A stretch of DNA of 64,000 nt from Bradyrhizobium betae (GTDB taxonomy: Bacteria; Pseudomonadota; Alphaproteobacteria; Rhizobiales; Xanthobacteraceae), in contig NZ_MZXW01000013.1 of the NCBI RefSeq assembly GCF_004123905.1, forward strand, positions 1 to 64,000, given 5' to 3'. Position numbers and translations under genes: made by a program. Below are positions 1 to 8,093 of this stretch, piece by piece (within the stretch, counting starts at the first letter, position 1; each line of letters opens with the position of its first letter). The notes under the pieces were generated by a model, which was not told where the DNA came from, did not search any database, and saw only the letters and a program-made list of their open reading frames with translations.

Positions 1-280
1 CCTCTGCAGCATCCGGCCCGCGAACCGCCATGCCGAGAGTACCGGGTAGTGTCCCGGGCCTCGAGCGGCCGCGCGGCCCATGTCCACCGACGCTGTGGCC
101 GCGGCACACCGCGGCCGCGCCTGGACTCTCGAATGGGTCCGCGCGCGGCCCAGCGTGCCGGCGGAAGAGCATGCCGGTCTCCCCCGTCATTGCGAGCGCA
201 GCGAAGCAATCCAGAGTCTTTCCGCGGAGGGATTCTGGATTGCTTCGCTGCGCTCGCAATGACGGAGTTTGGAGATCCAG
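1..280. other. Intergenic region with a long palindrome
   Basis: I see no supported gene here. The first 180 bases are GC-rich with no conserved reading frame that I recognise. The right half is occupied by the 31-bp inverted repeat listed separately at 185-264. The region lies downstream of the minus-strand DUF2336 gene that ends at 281, so the palindrome may serve as its transcript end, although it has no T-run. Confidence 0.5.
185..264. repeat. Perfect 31-bp inverted repeat, family A copy 1
   Basis: The left arm at 185-215 and the right arm at 234-264 are exact reverse complements over 31 bases, around an 18-base loop. The arms contain the core GCGAGCGCAGCGAAGCAATC. A degenerate second copy is at 23733-23820. 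Similar intergenic palindromes are common in Bradyrhizobium and many other proteobacteria; I know of no assigned function. Confidence 0.9.
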
Positions 281-1456
281 CTAGGCCGCGATCAGATCAT
301 CATAAACCGGATCGATCGCGTCGTCCGCGACGATCTCATCGCAGAACAGCCTTGCCTCTTCGCGTGCCGACTCGGTGGCGAAGCGGCGGAGCAGGACCAT
401 CAGCGGCTCGGCGGCACCGCGGTCGGTCTCGCAATGGGTGAGTACGCGCTCGACCATGCGCCGGCGCAGCCGCGCCGCGCCGTCGTCGCTGTCGACGAAG
501 CCCTGCTCGTGGCAGGCGTCGAGCGCGACCTGGAATGCCGCAAACGTTGCCTCGGGCAGACCGGCGCGGCGGAGCAGCGCGTGCAGGCTGTTGCCACCGC
601 GGTCGTGCAGCAGCGCGGAAACGCGCGCCAGCGGCAGGTCGGCGAGTTCAGCGAGCGATGCGTCGAACAGATCGAGATTGCTCGACAGCAGTGCGCGCAG
701 GATCAGGCCCGCGGTCAGCTGGCCGGTGACACGCAAATGATGCACCAGGCCCTGCATGTCCTCGCCGCGCGAGCACGCTGCGATGTTCATGGTGGAGCGA
801 TCGCGCGCCTCGATCGTCACGCGCTCGGCACGGTCGGGGCTTAGCCAGTTCCGCGCCACGACGAATTGCGCCAGCGTCTCGGAAAGCTTGGCCACCAGCG
901 CGGCGCGCGTGGCGGCTGGCAGATCCTCCAGCACCAGCATCGCCTCGCGGATCGCGGCGAGATGGCCGTGACGCTCGACGATGCGATTCCAGGAGAACGG
1001 CGCAAGCTCGGCATGGGGATTTTCGATCAGCTCCAGCGCTGCCGCTGGGCAACCGACTTCTGCGATGGCGGCGCAGACCGATACCGGCAGTGCGATGCGG
1101 CGGGCGACCGCGCATTGCACCTCGTCATTGCCGGTCGCGACGATGTCGACGAGATCGGCATCTATCAGCAGCGGCGAATGTTCGAGCACGGGGAGCGCCA
1201 CGGTCGGCTGGTCCGCCGACAGCGCCCGCACGATCGACGCCGGGGCATCCGTGCTGCGCGCAAAAGCCTCGGCCATCGCCTGCCGCACCAGCGGCGAGGC
1301 ATCGTCGAGCAGCATCAGCAGCGCGCCTTCGGCCGCGACGCGGTCGTTATGGGAAAGGTCTGAGATCAGCCAGGCGCGAGCCAAGGCCCGCGTTGCCTCA
1401 GCCCGCTCGCCAGCGGGCGCCGTCCTGATCCAATTGATGAACTGCCGAACAATCAT
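281..1456 (-). CDS. DUF2336 domain-containing protein
   Basis: This 391-residue protein is almost entirely helical and Ala/Leu-rich. Repeated segments such as DDASPLVRQAMAEAFARS resemble HEAT-like repeats, as in the alphaproteobacterial DUF2336 family. The family is scattered across Rhizobiales and its molecular role is not established; some members sit near signalling or cell-cycle genes. There is no signal peptide or membrane segment, so it should be cytoplasmic. The start at 1456 gives an N-terminus of normal family type. A 7-bp inverted repeat lies about 33 bp upstream. It appears monocistronic. Family assignment is from recognised sequence character, not a profile search. Confidence 0.75.
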   Translation of the reverse strand: MIVRQFINWIRTAPAGERAEATRALARAWLISDLSHNDRVAAEGALLMLLDDASPLVRQAMAEAFARSTDAPASIVRALSADQPTVALPVLEHSPLLIDADLVDIVATGNDEVQCAVARRIALPVSVCAAIAEVGCPAAALELIENPHAELAPFSWNRIVERHGHLAAIREAMLVLEDLPAATRAALVAKLSETLAQFVVARNWLSPDRAERVTIEARDRSTMNIAACSRGEDMQGLVHHLRVTGQLTAGLILRALLSSNLDLFDASLAELADLPLARVSALLHDRGGNSLHALLRRAGLPEATFAAFQVALDACHEQGFVDSDDGAARLRRRMVERVLTHCETDRGAAEPLMVLLRRFATESAREEARLFCDEIVADDAIDPVYDDLIAA

Positions 1457-1488
1457 GGAGCTTCCGGCTTACACAACAAACGAAAAAT

Positions 1489-1505
1489 GGTGACGGCTCG
1501 TCACC
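1489..1505. promoter_or_regulatory. Inverted repeat upstream of the DUF2336 gene
   Basis: The arms GGTGACG (1489-1495) and CGTCACC (1499-1505) are exact complements separated by 3 bases. The site lies 33-49 bp upstream of the start codon at 1456, a plausible position for a dimeric regulator operator. No matching site was noticed elsewhere in the window. Confidence 0.35.
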
Positions 1506-1598
1506 TGCAACACAAAATAAACCACGACGCTTAACAAAGCGTTCACCATAACTGGCTGGTTTTATTGACGTTTTGTTAAGGGAACAAAGCTGCTGCCG

Positions 1599-1723
1599 CT
1601 CGTGCCCCGGACGCAGCGCAGCACGCAAGTGATGCACTGCTGAATCTCCGAGAGAGGTGCGCGCGGCTTGGGTCCCGGCGCTGCGCAGCAGCGTTTCACG
1701 CTGCAGCGCGTCCGGGACACGAG
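1599..1723. repeat. Family B repeat copy 1
   Basis: It starts with a CTCGTGCCCCGGACGCAGCG-type end and finishes with a GCGCGTCCGGGACACGAG-type end, so its termini are imperfect inverted complements. Internal segments read like GGTCCCGGCGCTGCGCAGCA. Copies with the same ends are at 23567-23701, 25421-25563, 29576-29697 and 30070-30158. All are intergenic. Confidence 0.8.
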
Positions 1724-1731
1724 AGTGAGTG

Positions 1732-2757
1732 TTAGCTCGAGAACGTGCCGCTACGATCGCTGAAGAGATCGAGCGGCTGCGGCGGGCGCACGTCCGGTGT
1801 CGGTGACGCGACGGACGTCAGCGAGGCGTTATTGCCCCACAATTTCTGGACAGTCGTCGAGACCGGCTGCGTGACATCGCCGGGCTGATAGATCGAGCGG
1901 AATGCGGGTGTGACCGGCGTGTTGTCTGCGACCGTCGTTGAAGCTGATGATGTCGCGCTCACCGGCGTGACGCCACGCGCATCCGGAAAGGTCTGGAGAT
2001 AAGCGGCGTTGTCGATGACAGGCGCGGTCGGCTGCACGCCATTGGCGCTCGCGACCTGCGTCGTCGACGGCGTGTCGCCATACATCGCCATCGCGCTGCG
2101 GGTCGTCTTCGAATTCGCCGCACTGGCGTAGCGCGCGTCGAGCACCGAATAGACTTCCGAGACGCTGCGGGCGCTACCGTCCCTGGCGTAGAAGATCGAG
2201 CGATTGGCGGAGGCCGCATTGGGAAACAGCCGCGCGCCGACCGCATGCGGATTGTCCTCGGCATTGGCGATCAGTTTTGCAGCGCCACCGACGCCCATGA
2301 AATGCGCCATGTAGAGTTCACTGTCGCTCGGCCGGCGGCCAAGCAGGCCGGTGAGCCTGAAACTGTTCGACTGCGTCAGCGCCGCGGCCATGCTGGATGC
2401 GGCTTCCGGATCGTCACGCAGCTTCATGATCGACCGCTTCATCACGGGATCATCGACGGTGTAAGTGCCCGACGAGGTCCTGGTGATGGCGTCGGAATAA
2501 TTGCCATAGCCGAGCTGGGTGCCCGCCTCTTTCACGGTGCCGAGCCAGGTCTGGTCGATGAACTGGTAGAGCCCGTGCGCGGACGAGGTGGCAGCCCCCG
2601 CCGCCGGATCGAAATCCGATTCCATCTTGGCGGTGGTCAGCATGTATTGGAAGCTGACGCCGGTCCGGCTGGAGACCTGCTTGATCGCACCGGCGACGCG
2701 TGCCCGCGACGGATCGAGACCCGCCGTCTGAGAGGCACTGGAGTTGTCGACCGACAT
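1732..2757 (-). CDS. Lytic transglycosylase SLT-domain protein
   Basis: The protein has 341 residues from the chosen ATG at 2757; a longer frame to 2820 adds only atypical sequence. The N-terminal third carries a transglycosylase fold signature, with AKMESDFDP (catalytic Glu near residue 46) followed by SAHGLYQFIDQTWL. Such enzymes cleave the MurNAc-GlcNAc bond of peptidoglycan. No signal peptide is evident at this start, so export might be non-classical or through a dedicated machine, as for the flagellum- or secretion-associated members. The C-terminal 130 residues are Ser/Thr/Pro-rich and probably disordered. The stop lies just beyond a family B repeat. Confidence 0.75.
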   Translation of the reverse strand: MSVDNSSASQTAGLDPSRARVAGAIKQVSSRTGVSFQYMLTTAKMESDFDPAAGAATSSAHGLYQFIDQTWLGTVKEAGTQLGYGNYSDAITRTSSGTYTVDDPVMKRSIMKLRDDPEAASSMAAALTQSNSFRLTGLLGRRPSDSELYMAHFMGVGGAAKLIANAEDNPHAVGARLFPNAASANRSIFYARDGSARSVSEVYSVLDARYASAANSKTTRSAMAMYGDTPSTTQVASANGVQPTAPVIDNAAYLQTFPDARGVTPVSATSSASTTVADNTPVTPAFRSIYQPGDVTQPVSTTVQKLWGNNASLTSVASPTPDVRPPQPLDLFSDRSGTFSS

Positions 2758-2906
2758 GATGAAGTGCCCGCCCCGCGCGGCGTTGAGCGACGCCGGCAAT
2801 TCGGCGCCCTGTCGTCTCACCGTGGGACAGGTATGGTTAATGCGGAGTTAATTTGGCTCTCACCGTCATTCCGGGGCGGACCACAGAAGCCCGGAATGAC
2901 AGCGGG

Positions 2907-3329
2907 CTATTTCTTGTAGACTGCGTCCGGATCGAACAGCCTGTCCGCATCGACGAACACCAGCTTCGCACCCCCGCCGTCAGCCTCGACCTTGCGATAG
3001 AAACAGGACCGGCGACCGGTATGGCAGGCCGCTCCGATCTGCTCGACACGAATCCAGACCGCGTCCTGATCGCAATCGGTGCGGATCTCGACCACGCGCT
3101 GGGTCTGACCTGAGGTCTCACCTTTTCGCCACAAGGCATTGCGCGAGCGGCTGAAGTACCAAGCCTCGCCCGTCGCAATGGTCTTGCGCAGCGCCTCGTC
3201 GTTCATGTGCGCGACCATGAGCACGTCGCCGGTGACAACGTCGGTCGCAACGACCGTCACGAGTCCGGCCGCGTCGAATTTGGGAAGGAAGGCGAGGCCT
3301 TCCTCGATCTCATGGGAGTGAGCGGACAC
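2907..3329 (-). CDS. hisI: Phosphoribosyl-AMP cyclohydrolase
   Basis: HisI opens the adenine ring of phosphoribosyl-AMP, the third step of histidine biosynthesis. The 140-residue protein has the family signature: [16 protein letters not shown] followed by [12 protein letters not shown], giving the Cys and Asp residues that bind zinc and magnesium. It is the stand-alone cyclohydrolase; no HisE pyrophosphohydrolase domain follows. It lies 27 bp downstream of folE on the same strand, a pairing of two cyclohydrolases that I recall from related genomes, and probably shares its transcript. Confidence 0.95.
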   Translation of the reverse strand: MSAHSHEIEEGLAFLPKFDAAGLVTVVATDVVTGDVLMVAHMNDEALRKTIATGEAWYFSRSRNALWRKGETSGQTQRVVEIRTDCDQDAVWIRVEQIGAACHTGRRSCFYRKVEADGGGAKLVFVDADRLFDPDAVYKK

Positions 3330-3356
3330 GACGATCTCGCCGGTTCATTCGCGAGG

Positions 3357-4034
3357 TCAGCGCGTGCCTCGCACCAGGGACAGGAAACGGGCCTGCTCCG
3401 CCGGATTGTCGCGGAACATGCCGGTGAAGCGGCTGGTGAAGGTGGAGGCGCCATGCTTGGCGACGCCGCGCACCGACATGCAGGTATGCTCGGCCTCGAT
3501 CAGCACCGCAACGCCGCGGGGCTTCATGATCTCGTCGATGGCCGCCGCGATCTGCGCCGTCATGTGCTCCTGGGTCTGGAGCCTGCGGGCGAAGATGTCG
3601 GTCAGGCGCGCGAGCTTCGACAGGCCGACGACGCGTTCCACCGGCGTGTAGGCAATGTGCGCCTTGCCGTAGAACGGCATCATGTGATGCTCGCATTGCG
3701 AGGTGAACTCGATGTCGCGCACCAGCACGAAGTCGTCATAGCCGGCGGTCTCGCCGAAGGTACGGTCGAGCACCTCGGCCGGGCACTGGTGGTAGCCCTG
3801 ATAAAGCTCGTCGAACGCCTCGACCACGCGGCGCGGCGTGTCGAGCAGGCCCTCGCGCCCGGTGTTCTCGCCGATATAGGCGAGCAGCGTCTTCACCGCG
3901 GCTTCCGCCTCGGCGCGCGCGGGGCGCGGCTGGTCGGCGCGGACGGCGGCCGCCAGGAACTCGGCAGGATCGAGCTCGGCCGGGCGGCTCTCGGGCTGCT
4001 TGCTCGGGCGGATCGGCTTGATTGTAGCGTCCAT
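3357..4034 (-). CDS. folE: GTP cyclohydrolase I
   Basis: FolE converts GTP to dihydroneopterin triphosphate, the entry step to tetrahydrofolate. The start at 4034 (MDATIKP) gives 225 residues; an upstream in-frame start at 4145 would add an atypical extension. The catalytic core is intact: [11 protein letters not shown] and CMSVRGV supply the zinc-binding Cys and His residues, and [10 protein letters not shown] is typical of the family. hisI follows on the same strand. The NifU/IscU-like gene diverges from it across about 240 bp. Confidence 0.95.
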   Translation of the reverse strand: MDATIKPIRPSKQPESRPAELDPAEFLAAAVRADQPRPARAEAEAAVKTLLAYIGENTGREGLLDTPRRVVEAFDELYQGYHQCPAEVLDRTFGETAGYDDFVLVRDIEFTSQCEHHMMPFYGKAHIAYTPVERVVGLSKLARLTDIFARRLQTQEHMTAQIAAAIDEIMKPRGVAVLIEAEHTCMSVRGVAKHGASTFTSRFTGMFRDNPAEQARFLSLVRGTR

Positions 4035-4275
4035 GTCTACTCCGTTCGACGGCCTTGCGGCCGGAGTGTCACCGGCAGACGGGGCGGCAAGCCGCCGGAC
4101 GCCTGAAGAGCACAGTTTTGGCGAAAAAGGTCCCTGGGTCACCACGCCGGCAGCGCAGATCTGGACCGCCGCTGCCGCACCGCTGGACTGTTTTTCCGCC
4201 AGTTCCAGCCCTATATAGGACCGTGGACGGCGCCCGCCAAGGCCGATCCACTGCGGAAGTCCCGGACTCCATCAC

Positions 4276-4731
4276 ATGCTGAACGACATCTACAACAAGC
4301 GGATCATCGAACTGGCCGGGAATATTCCGCGCCTCGGACGGCTATCGGACGCCGATGCCACCGCCACCGCCCACTCCAAATTGTGCGGCTCGACCGTCAA
4401 GATCGACCTCAAGATGAGCGGCGACACCGTCACCGACTTCGCCCATGACGTGAAGGCCTGTGCGCTGGGTCAAGCCTCTTCATCCATCATGGCAAGTCAC
4501 ATCGTCGGCTCGACTGCGAGCGAACTCCGTGAGTTACGCGAAACCGTTCGCAAGATGCTGAAGGAGAACGGCGCGCCTCCTCAAGGCAAATGGGAAGAGA
4601 TCAAGTTCCTTGAGCCGGTCCGCGAGTACAAGGCGCGGCACGCCTCGACGCTCCTGACCTTCGATGCCGTGGTCGATGCCATCGGCCAGATCGAAGCCAA
4701 GGCCATGCAGCCGGCTGGGGCACAGGGCTAG
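4276..4731 (+). CDS. NifU/IscU-like iron-sulfur scaffold protein
   Basis: The 151-residue protein matches the NifU N-terminal/IscU scaffold fold, starting with the typical MLNDIYNKRIIELAGNIPR and carrying two of the three scaffold cysteines, in KLCGST (residue 37) and KACALGQA (residue 62). The third cysteine position, normally within an R-x-K-C-A-x-L type motif, reads ARHASTLLTF here, so His or Ala replaces Cys. It may be a specialised or regulatory scaffold rather than a general one; no other isc or suf genes are nearby. It is divergent from folE. Confidence 0.8.
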   Translation: MLNDIYNKRIIELAGNIPRLGRLSDADATATAHSKLCGSTVKIDLKMSGDTVTDFAHDVKACALGQASSSIMASHIVGSTASELRELRETVRKMLKENGAPPQGKWEEIKFLEPVREYKARHASTLLTFDAVVDAIGQIEAKAMQPAGAQG

Positions 4732-4769
4732 TCAGTCTGCGCTGAGGTCCGTCGGCGGCGCGCGAAGGT

Positions 4770-5663
4770 CTACTTCTGCGACGCCGCAATTGGCGCAGCC
4801 CCGGTCGGCACCGCGGCTTCCGCCGTCCTGGTCGACTTGGCCGGCTGTTCCTGTTCCGCGCCGAACCTGGCCTGCGTCTTCGGTGAAAGCTCTGCCATGG
4901 CCGGCGCTGTCACGTCCACATGTGGCAACACGTCGGCGACGAGATCAGTCGTCACGAGATTGGTGAGCTTCAGCTCGCCGGCGTCCAGCTCGTGCAGATC
5001 TTCCCAGGGCGGGACGCTGAGCGCGAGCGACAGAAGATCGCCGGCACCGCCCATGTCGAAGGTGTATTTGGCGAGCCGGCCGATATCGCGTTCCACGATC
5101 ATCAGGTCCTGCGCGCTGTAGCTCGCCGCTTTGGCGTCGTCGGCGCGGTCGCCCATCCAGATCTGGTGGACGCGGACATGCGCGGCCTCCGGCACGTAAC
5201 GCTTCTTGCCGGCCAGCAGCAGGAACACGCACATGGATTCGCAATAGGCCTCGGACGCGACCGCCGGACGGGCCGACTGCCCGCCGCGGTCCTGGAGGCT
5301 GATCCCGACCGTGGTCAAAAGCCCGAGATTGCGGAAGCGCCTGCCGAGTGTGATCGCGTCGTTGACGGAACCGCCGCTGGAATCCAGCACCACGGTGGCG
5401 CCGCCGAGCTGGCGTCCCCGAGAAAACTCCTCGAAATCCTTAGGCGTATCAGCCGTGATGATGCCGACCGCGCTGACCCAGCCGCGGCAGTTCGGCTCAC
5501 AGGCCACCCAGTTGAACTTCATCGGCAGCTTGCGCTCTTCGAGCGCGGCCCCGGCATGAGCCGTTGTGCCGGTCGTGGCGACAGCTCCGAAGAGCGCGGC
5601 GCCAAGTGCGGCGGCCCCAAGCAACAACCAACCGCGACGATCAAGGGAGTTCAGAAGTCTCAA
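4770..5663 (-). CDS. Exported ClpP-like (COG3904-type) protein
   Basis: After an N-terminal hydrophobic signal or anchor (GWLLLGAAALGAALFGAVA) the protein has a ClpP/crotonase-like core: VVLDSSGGSVNDAITLGRRF, then SEAYCESMCVFLLLAGKKR where the nucleophile region of ClpP-like enzymes lies, and AHVRVHQIWMG. This resembles the predicted periplasmic proteins grouped as COG3904. Whether it is a working peptidase is unknown. No ATG fits; a TTG at 5663 preceded by GGAAGGAAC seems the best start, and a TTG at 5687 is the alternative. The C-terminus is low complexity. Confidence 0.65.
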   Translation of the reverse strand: MRLLNSLDRRGWLLLGAAALGAALFGAVATTGTTAHAGAALEERKLPMKFNWVACEPNCRGWVSAVGIITADTPKDFEEFSRGRQLGGATVVLDSSGGSVNDAITLGRRFRNLGLLTTVGISLQDRGGQSARPAVASEAYCESMCVFLLLAGKKRYVPEAAHVRVHQIWMGDRADDAKAASYSAQDLMIVERDIGRLAKYTFDMGGAGDLLSLALSVPPWEDLHELDAGELKLTNLVTTDLVADVLPHVDVTAPAMAELSPKTQARFGAEQEQPAKSTRTAEAAVPTGAAPIAASQK

Positions 5664-5727
5664 TCTGGTTCCTTCCCCAAGCCCCAAAGGTCCCCTAACA
5701 ATCCTCGGCAGCGCCCTCTGAGTCCAT

Positions 5728-5741
5728 CATACGGGCGTATG
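5728..5741. promoter_or_regulatory. Short palindrome upstream of the ClpP-like gene
   Basis: CATACG (5728-5733) and CGTATG (5736-5741) form a perfect inverted repeat with a 2-base spacer, 65-78 bp upstream of the probable TTG start of the exported ClpP-like gene. It could be an operator; it stands alone in the window. Confidence 0.25.
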
Positions 5742-5911
5742 TTTCTACACACGGACGTCATAAAAATGGTATCCGGGGGACTACAGATCGTCCACAGGTA
5801 CTTGCTGCACTGCTCCCAAAAAGCACGATAAATATGGCGCAGAAACAACAACTTGCGGTTCCCTGCGCCGGAACCGCGCAATACCTCGCTCACGATCGCA
5901 GCACAGCGCAC

Positions 5912-6250
5912 ATGAAGCACTCAGCTTGCGAACATTGTTCCACTCCGGTCGAGAGCGCGCTGCGGCTGCCGCGCCGATTCGGACGCGCGCTGATCTGGCT
6001 CTACCGCCACACGCTCTCGCCGCTGGTCGGCTACAACTGCCGGCACCTGCCGACCTGCTCCGTCTATGGCGACGAGGCGATCGAGCGGTTCGGACTTTGG
6101 GCCGGCGGCTGGATGACGCTCGCGCGCCTGCTGCGCTGCAATCCCTTCGGCACCTCAGGCATCGACAACGTACCTCTGACCGCGCCGCAAGGCGCGCGCT
6201 GGTACCTGCCCTGGCGTTATGCCCGCTGGCGCGGCGTCAACGCGTCATAA
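5912..6250 (+). CDS. yidD: Membrane protein insertion efficiency factor YidD
   Basis: YidD is a small membrane-associated protein that helps YidC insert proteins. The conserved core is clear: LIWLYRHTLSPLVGYNCRHL, PTCSVYGDEAIERFG and LRCNPFG, with the paired cysteines of the family. The start at 5912 (MKHSACEH) gives 112 residues, close to family length; an in-frame ATG at 5834 would add 26 residues without a better ribosome site. Unlike the enterobacterial rnpA-yidD-yidC cluster, it stands alone here. Confidence 0.9.
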   Translation: MKHSACEHCSTPVESALRLPRRFGRALIWLYRHTLSPLVGYNCRHLPTCSVYGDEAIERFGLWAGGWMTLARLLRCNPFGTSGIDNVPLTAPQGARWYLPWRYARWRGVNAS

Positions 6251-6341
6251 GTATGCTGCGGTGCTTTGCGCATCGCTGCCCTGTGCGGAACCGGAACTTT
6301 CCCCTCGCGTTGTTGTGATGCTCCGCGGGGAGGAAACAACA

Positions 6342-6554
6342 ATGCGCTGGAAAATCAGCCCTCATTTTCACTTCAGGCTTGGCCCGCAGTCCAGTCCCAG
6401 CCGGCATCACCACGATCCCAGAACCATCGACATGCTCGCGATCATTGCCCTGCTTGCACTCGTGCTCGGTTCCGGCTGGTATCTGGCGACGAGCCTTGCA
6501 ACACCGCCCGGCACGACGGCTTTCATCGTGCCGAGCCAGAGCGTGCATTGGTAG
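6342..6554 (+). CDS. Small single-pass membrane protein
   Basis: The start at 6342 follows a strong ribosome site (GGGAGGAAAC, 6-7 bases upstream), which outranks the earlier in-frame ATG at 6219. The product has 70 residues: a His/Ser-rich N-terminus, one hydrophobic helix (MLAIIALLALVLGSGWYL) and a short tail. I do not recognise a family. The strong ribosome site and intact frame favour a real gene. Confidence 0.55.
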   Translation: MRWKISPHFHFRLGPQSSPSRHHHDPRTIDMLAIIALLALVLGSGWYLATSLATPPGTTAFIVPSQSVHW

Positions 6555-6563
6555 TGCCGGATC

Positions 6564-7520
6564 CTAGAGGTCCAGCACCAGCCGTTCCGTATCCGATCCC
6601 GAGACGCAGACCATGAGGTAGCGCTCGCGCTCGTACGGCGACAGGATGCGGTCGCGGTGCACCGGCTTGCCCTCGATCCATCCAACCTTGCAGGCGCCGC
6701 AGATGCCGCCGCAGCAGGAGGTCGCGATGTCGATGCCTCTTTCCTGCAACGCGGCCAGCATGGTCTGGCCGGCACGAACCTGGATCTCGGTCCCCGTGCG
6801 CGCCAGGGACAGCGTGAACGGTTTGGCGTCGGGATCAATGACCGGCGGCGGCGCGACGAAGCGCTCGATATGAACATTGGCAGCGGGCCAGGCTGCGGTC
6901 ACCCGCTCGAAATCGTCGGTCATGCCTTCAGGCCCGCAGCACGCGACCAGCGTGCCCGCTCCGTCCTCCCCGACCAGCGCCGCAAGATCAGGACGCCCGG
7001 TCAGGGACGTCCGATGCATCACGATCCGCCCCTTCTCGATCAGCGATCCGAGATGCGCTGCAAGCGGCACCTCCTCGCGTATGATCAGATGCAGCGTGAA
7101 ATCGGCCTGCTCCGTTCGTTCGAGATGTCGCGCCATGGACAGGAACGGCGTCACGCCGATGCCGCCAGCCACGAATACATAGCGCGCGATGCCCGCACCG
7201 GGATCGAGCCCGCCACGCGGCAGCGAGACGCCAATGACATCGCCAACCCGGACATCGTCGTGAAGCGCACGCGAGCCGCCGCGCCCGTCCGCCTCGCGCT
7301 TCACCGCAATGACGTAGCGCGTATTATCCGCCGGCTCGTTGCACAGCGAGTAAGTGCGCACGAGTCCGTTCGGCAGATGCAGATCGATATGCGCGCCAGG
7401 CTTGAACGGGGGCAATTCCCAACGGTCGGGATCAACCAGAGTGAACAGCTTGATCCCGCTACCTGCCTCCTCGATGCCGGCGACAACCGTCTTGACCGTC
7501 GTAATCGCGCGCACCTTCAT
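6564..7520 (-). CDS. PDR/VanB-family oxidoreductase (flavin reductase with 2Fe-2S domain)
   Basis: The domain order is that of phthalate dioxygenase reductases: a flavin-binding barrel (RTYSLCNEPAD, residues ~55-65), an NAD-binding domain (VFVAGGIGVTPFLSMARHL; CCGPEGM), and a C-terminal plant-type ferredoxin domain with cluster ligands in CCGGICGACKVGW and a later VC. It passes electrons from NAD(P)H through flavin and a 2Fe-2S cluster to a partner. The start at 7520 overlaps the MOSC stop at 7517 in an ATGA arrangement, so the two are translationally coupled. No oxygenase is adjacent; the MOSC protein may be the partner. Confidence 0.85.
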   Translation of the reverse strand: MKVRAITTVKTVVAGIEEAGSGIKLFTLVDPDRWELPPFKPGAHIDLHLPNGLVRTYSLCNEPADNTRYVIAVKREADGRGGSRALHDDVRVGDVIGVSLPRGGLDPGAGIARYVFVAGGIGVTPFLSMARHLERTEQADFTLHLIIREEVPLAAHLGSLIEKGRIVMHRTSLTGRPDLAALVGEDGAGTLVACCGPEGMTDDFERVTAAWPAANVHIERFVAPPPVIDPDAKPFTLSLARTGTEIQVRAGQTMLAALQERGIDIATSCCGGICGACKVGWIEGKPVHRDRILSPYERERYLMVCVSGSDTERLVLDL

Positions 7521-8038
7521 GCCGCATTCCGTACGGTGTCGCCAACCTTCACGATGCCGCCTTGCAGGATCTTGCAATTGAGGCCGGAGCGGTTGATCAG
7601 GGGATCGAAGATCGCCTTGCCGGTGATCTCCTCGATGTGCCGACAGGGAATCGATAACCGGGTCGCCTCCAGCAGAGTCTCGCCCAGCCAGAACTTGCGG
7701 CCGACGAGATGATTCAACGGCACGCCCTCGACCGTCACGTTGCGCCGATGCTCTTCGGCGCCGAGCTCGATGCCGGCATCACGCTTGAGCGCAACCAGCG
7801 TCTCGAGCTCGAACAACGTAACCTGACGGCCCTCTTCGGGCTTGTGCGAGTAAAACCCCTCTTCGTTGCCGATCATGTAGCGATCGCCTTCGATTCCCCT
7901 GCCGGCGACGAGATTGATCGATTCAGTTGCGCGCATCGGCAGGAACGCACGTGGGGTGAGATGAAGGAAGCGCACCACGCCGGTCCAGCCGAGCTGTGCT
8001 GCATTCTGCGCCGAACCGGCACTGATGGTATCGAGCAT
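7517..8038 (-). CDS. MOSC domain-containing protein
   Basis: MOSC domains bind or transfer sulfur to molybdenum cofactor; some (YcbX, YiiM) act in reduction of N-hydroxylated compounds. The 173-residue protein shows the family pattern: EGDRYMIGN, RQVTLFELE, HRRNVTVEGVPLNHLVG and SRSGLNCKI-like NRSGLNCKILQGG, with a Cys before HIEEITGK (SIPCRHIEE) at the expected functional position. It overlaps the reductase downstream and follows the transporter upstream by 55 bp, suggesting one transcript. Confidence 0.85.
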   Translation of the reverse strand: MLDTISAGSAQNAAQLGWTGVVRFLHLTPRAFLPMRATESINLVAGRGIEGDRYMIGNEEGFYSHKPEEGRQVTLFELETLVALKRDAGIELGAEEHRRNVTVEGVPLNHLVGRKFWLGETLLEATRLSIPCRHIEEITGKAIFDPLINRSGLNCKILQGGIVKVGDTVRNAA

Positions 8039-8093
8039 GACAAAATCCTTGTGTGAAGCGATGGCGCGCAGCTGATGGCCGCGCGCCGCGGGA

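Noticed and set aside
53-72. SmaI, XhoI and NotI sites in 20 bases, resembling a cloning linker
   Set aside because: In GC-rich DNA such clusters can arise by chance. The bases around it are of the same composition as the rest and a further NotI site lies nearby; I see no vector sequence. It may be a small assembly contaminant but cannot be shown.
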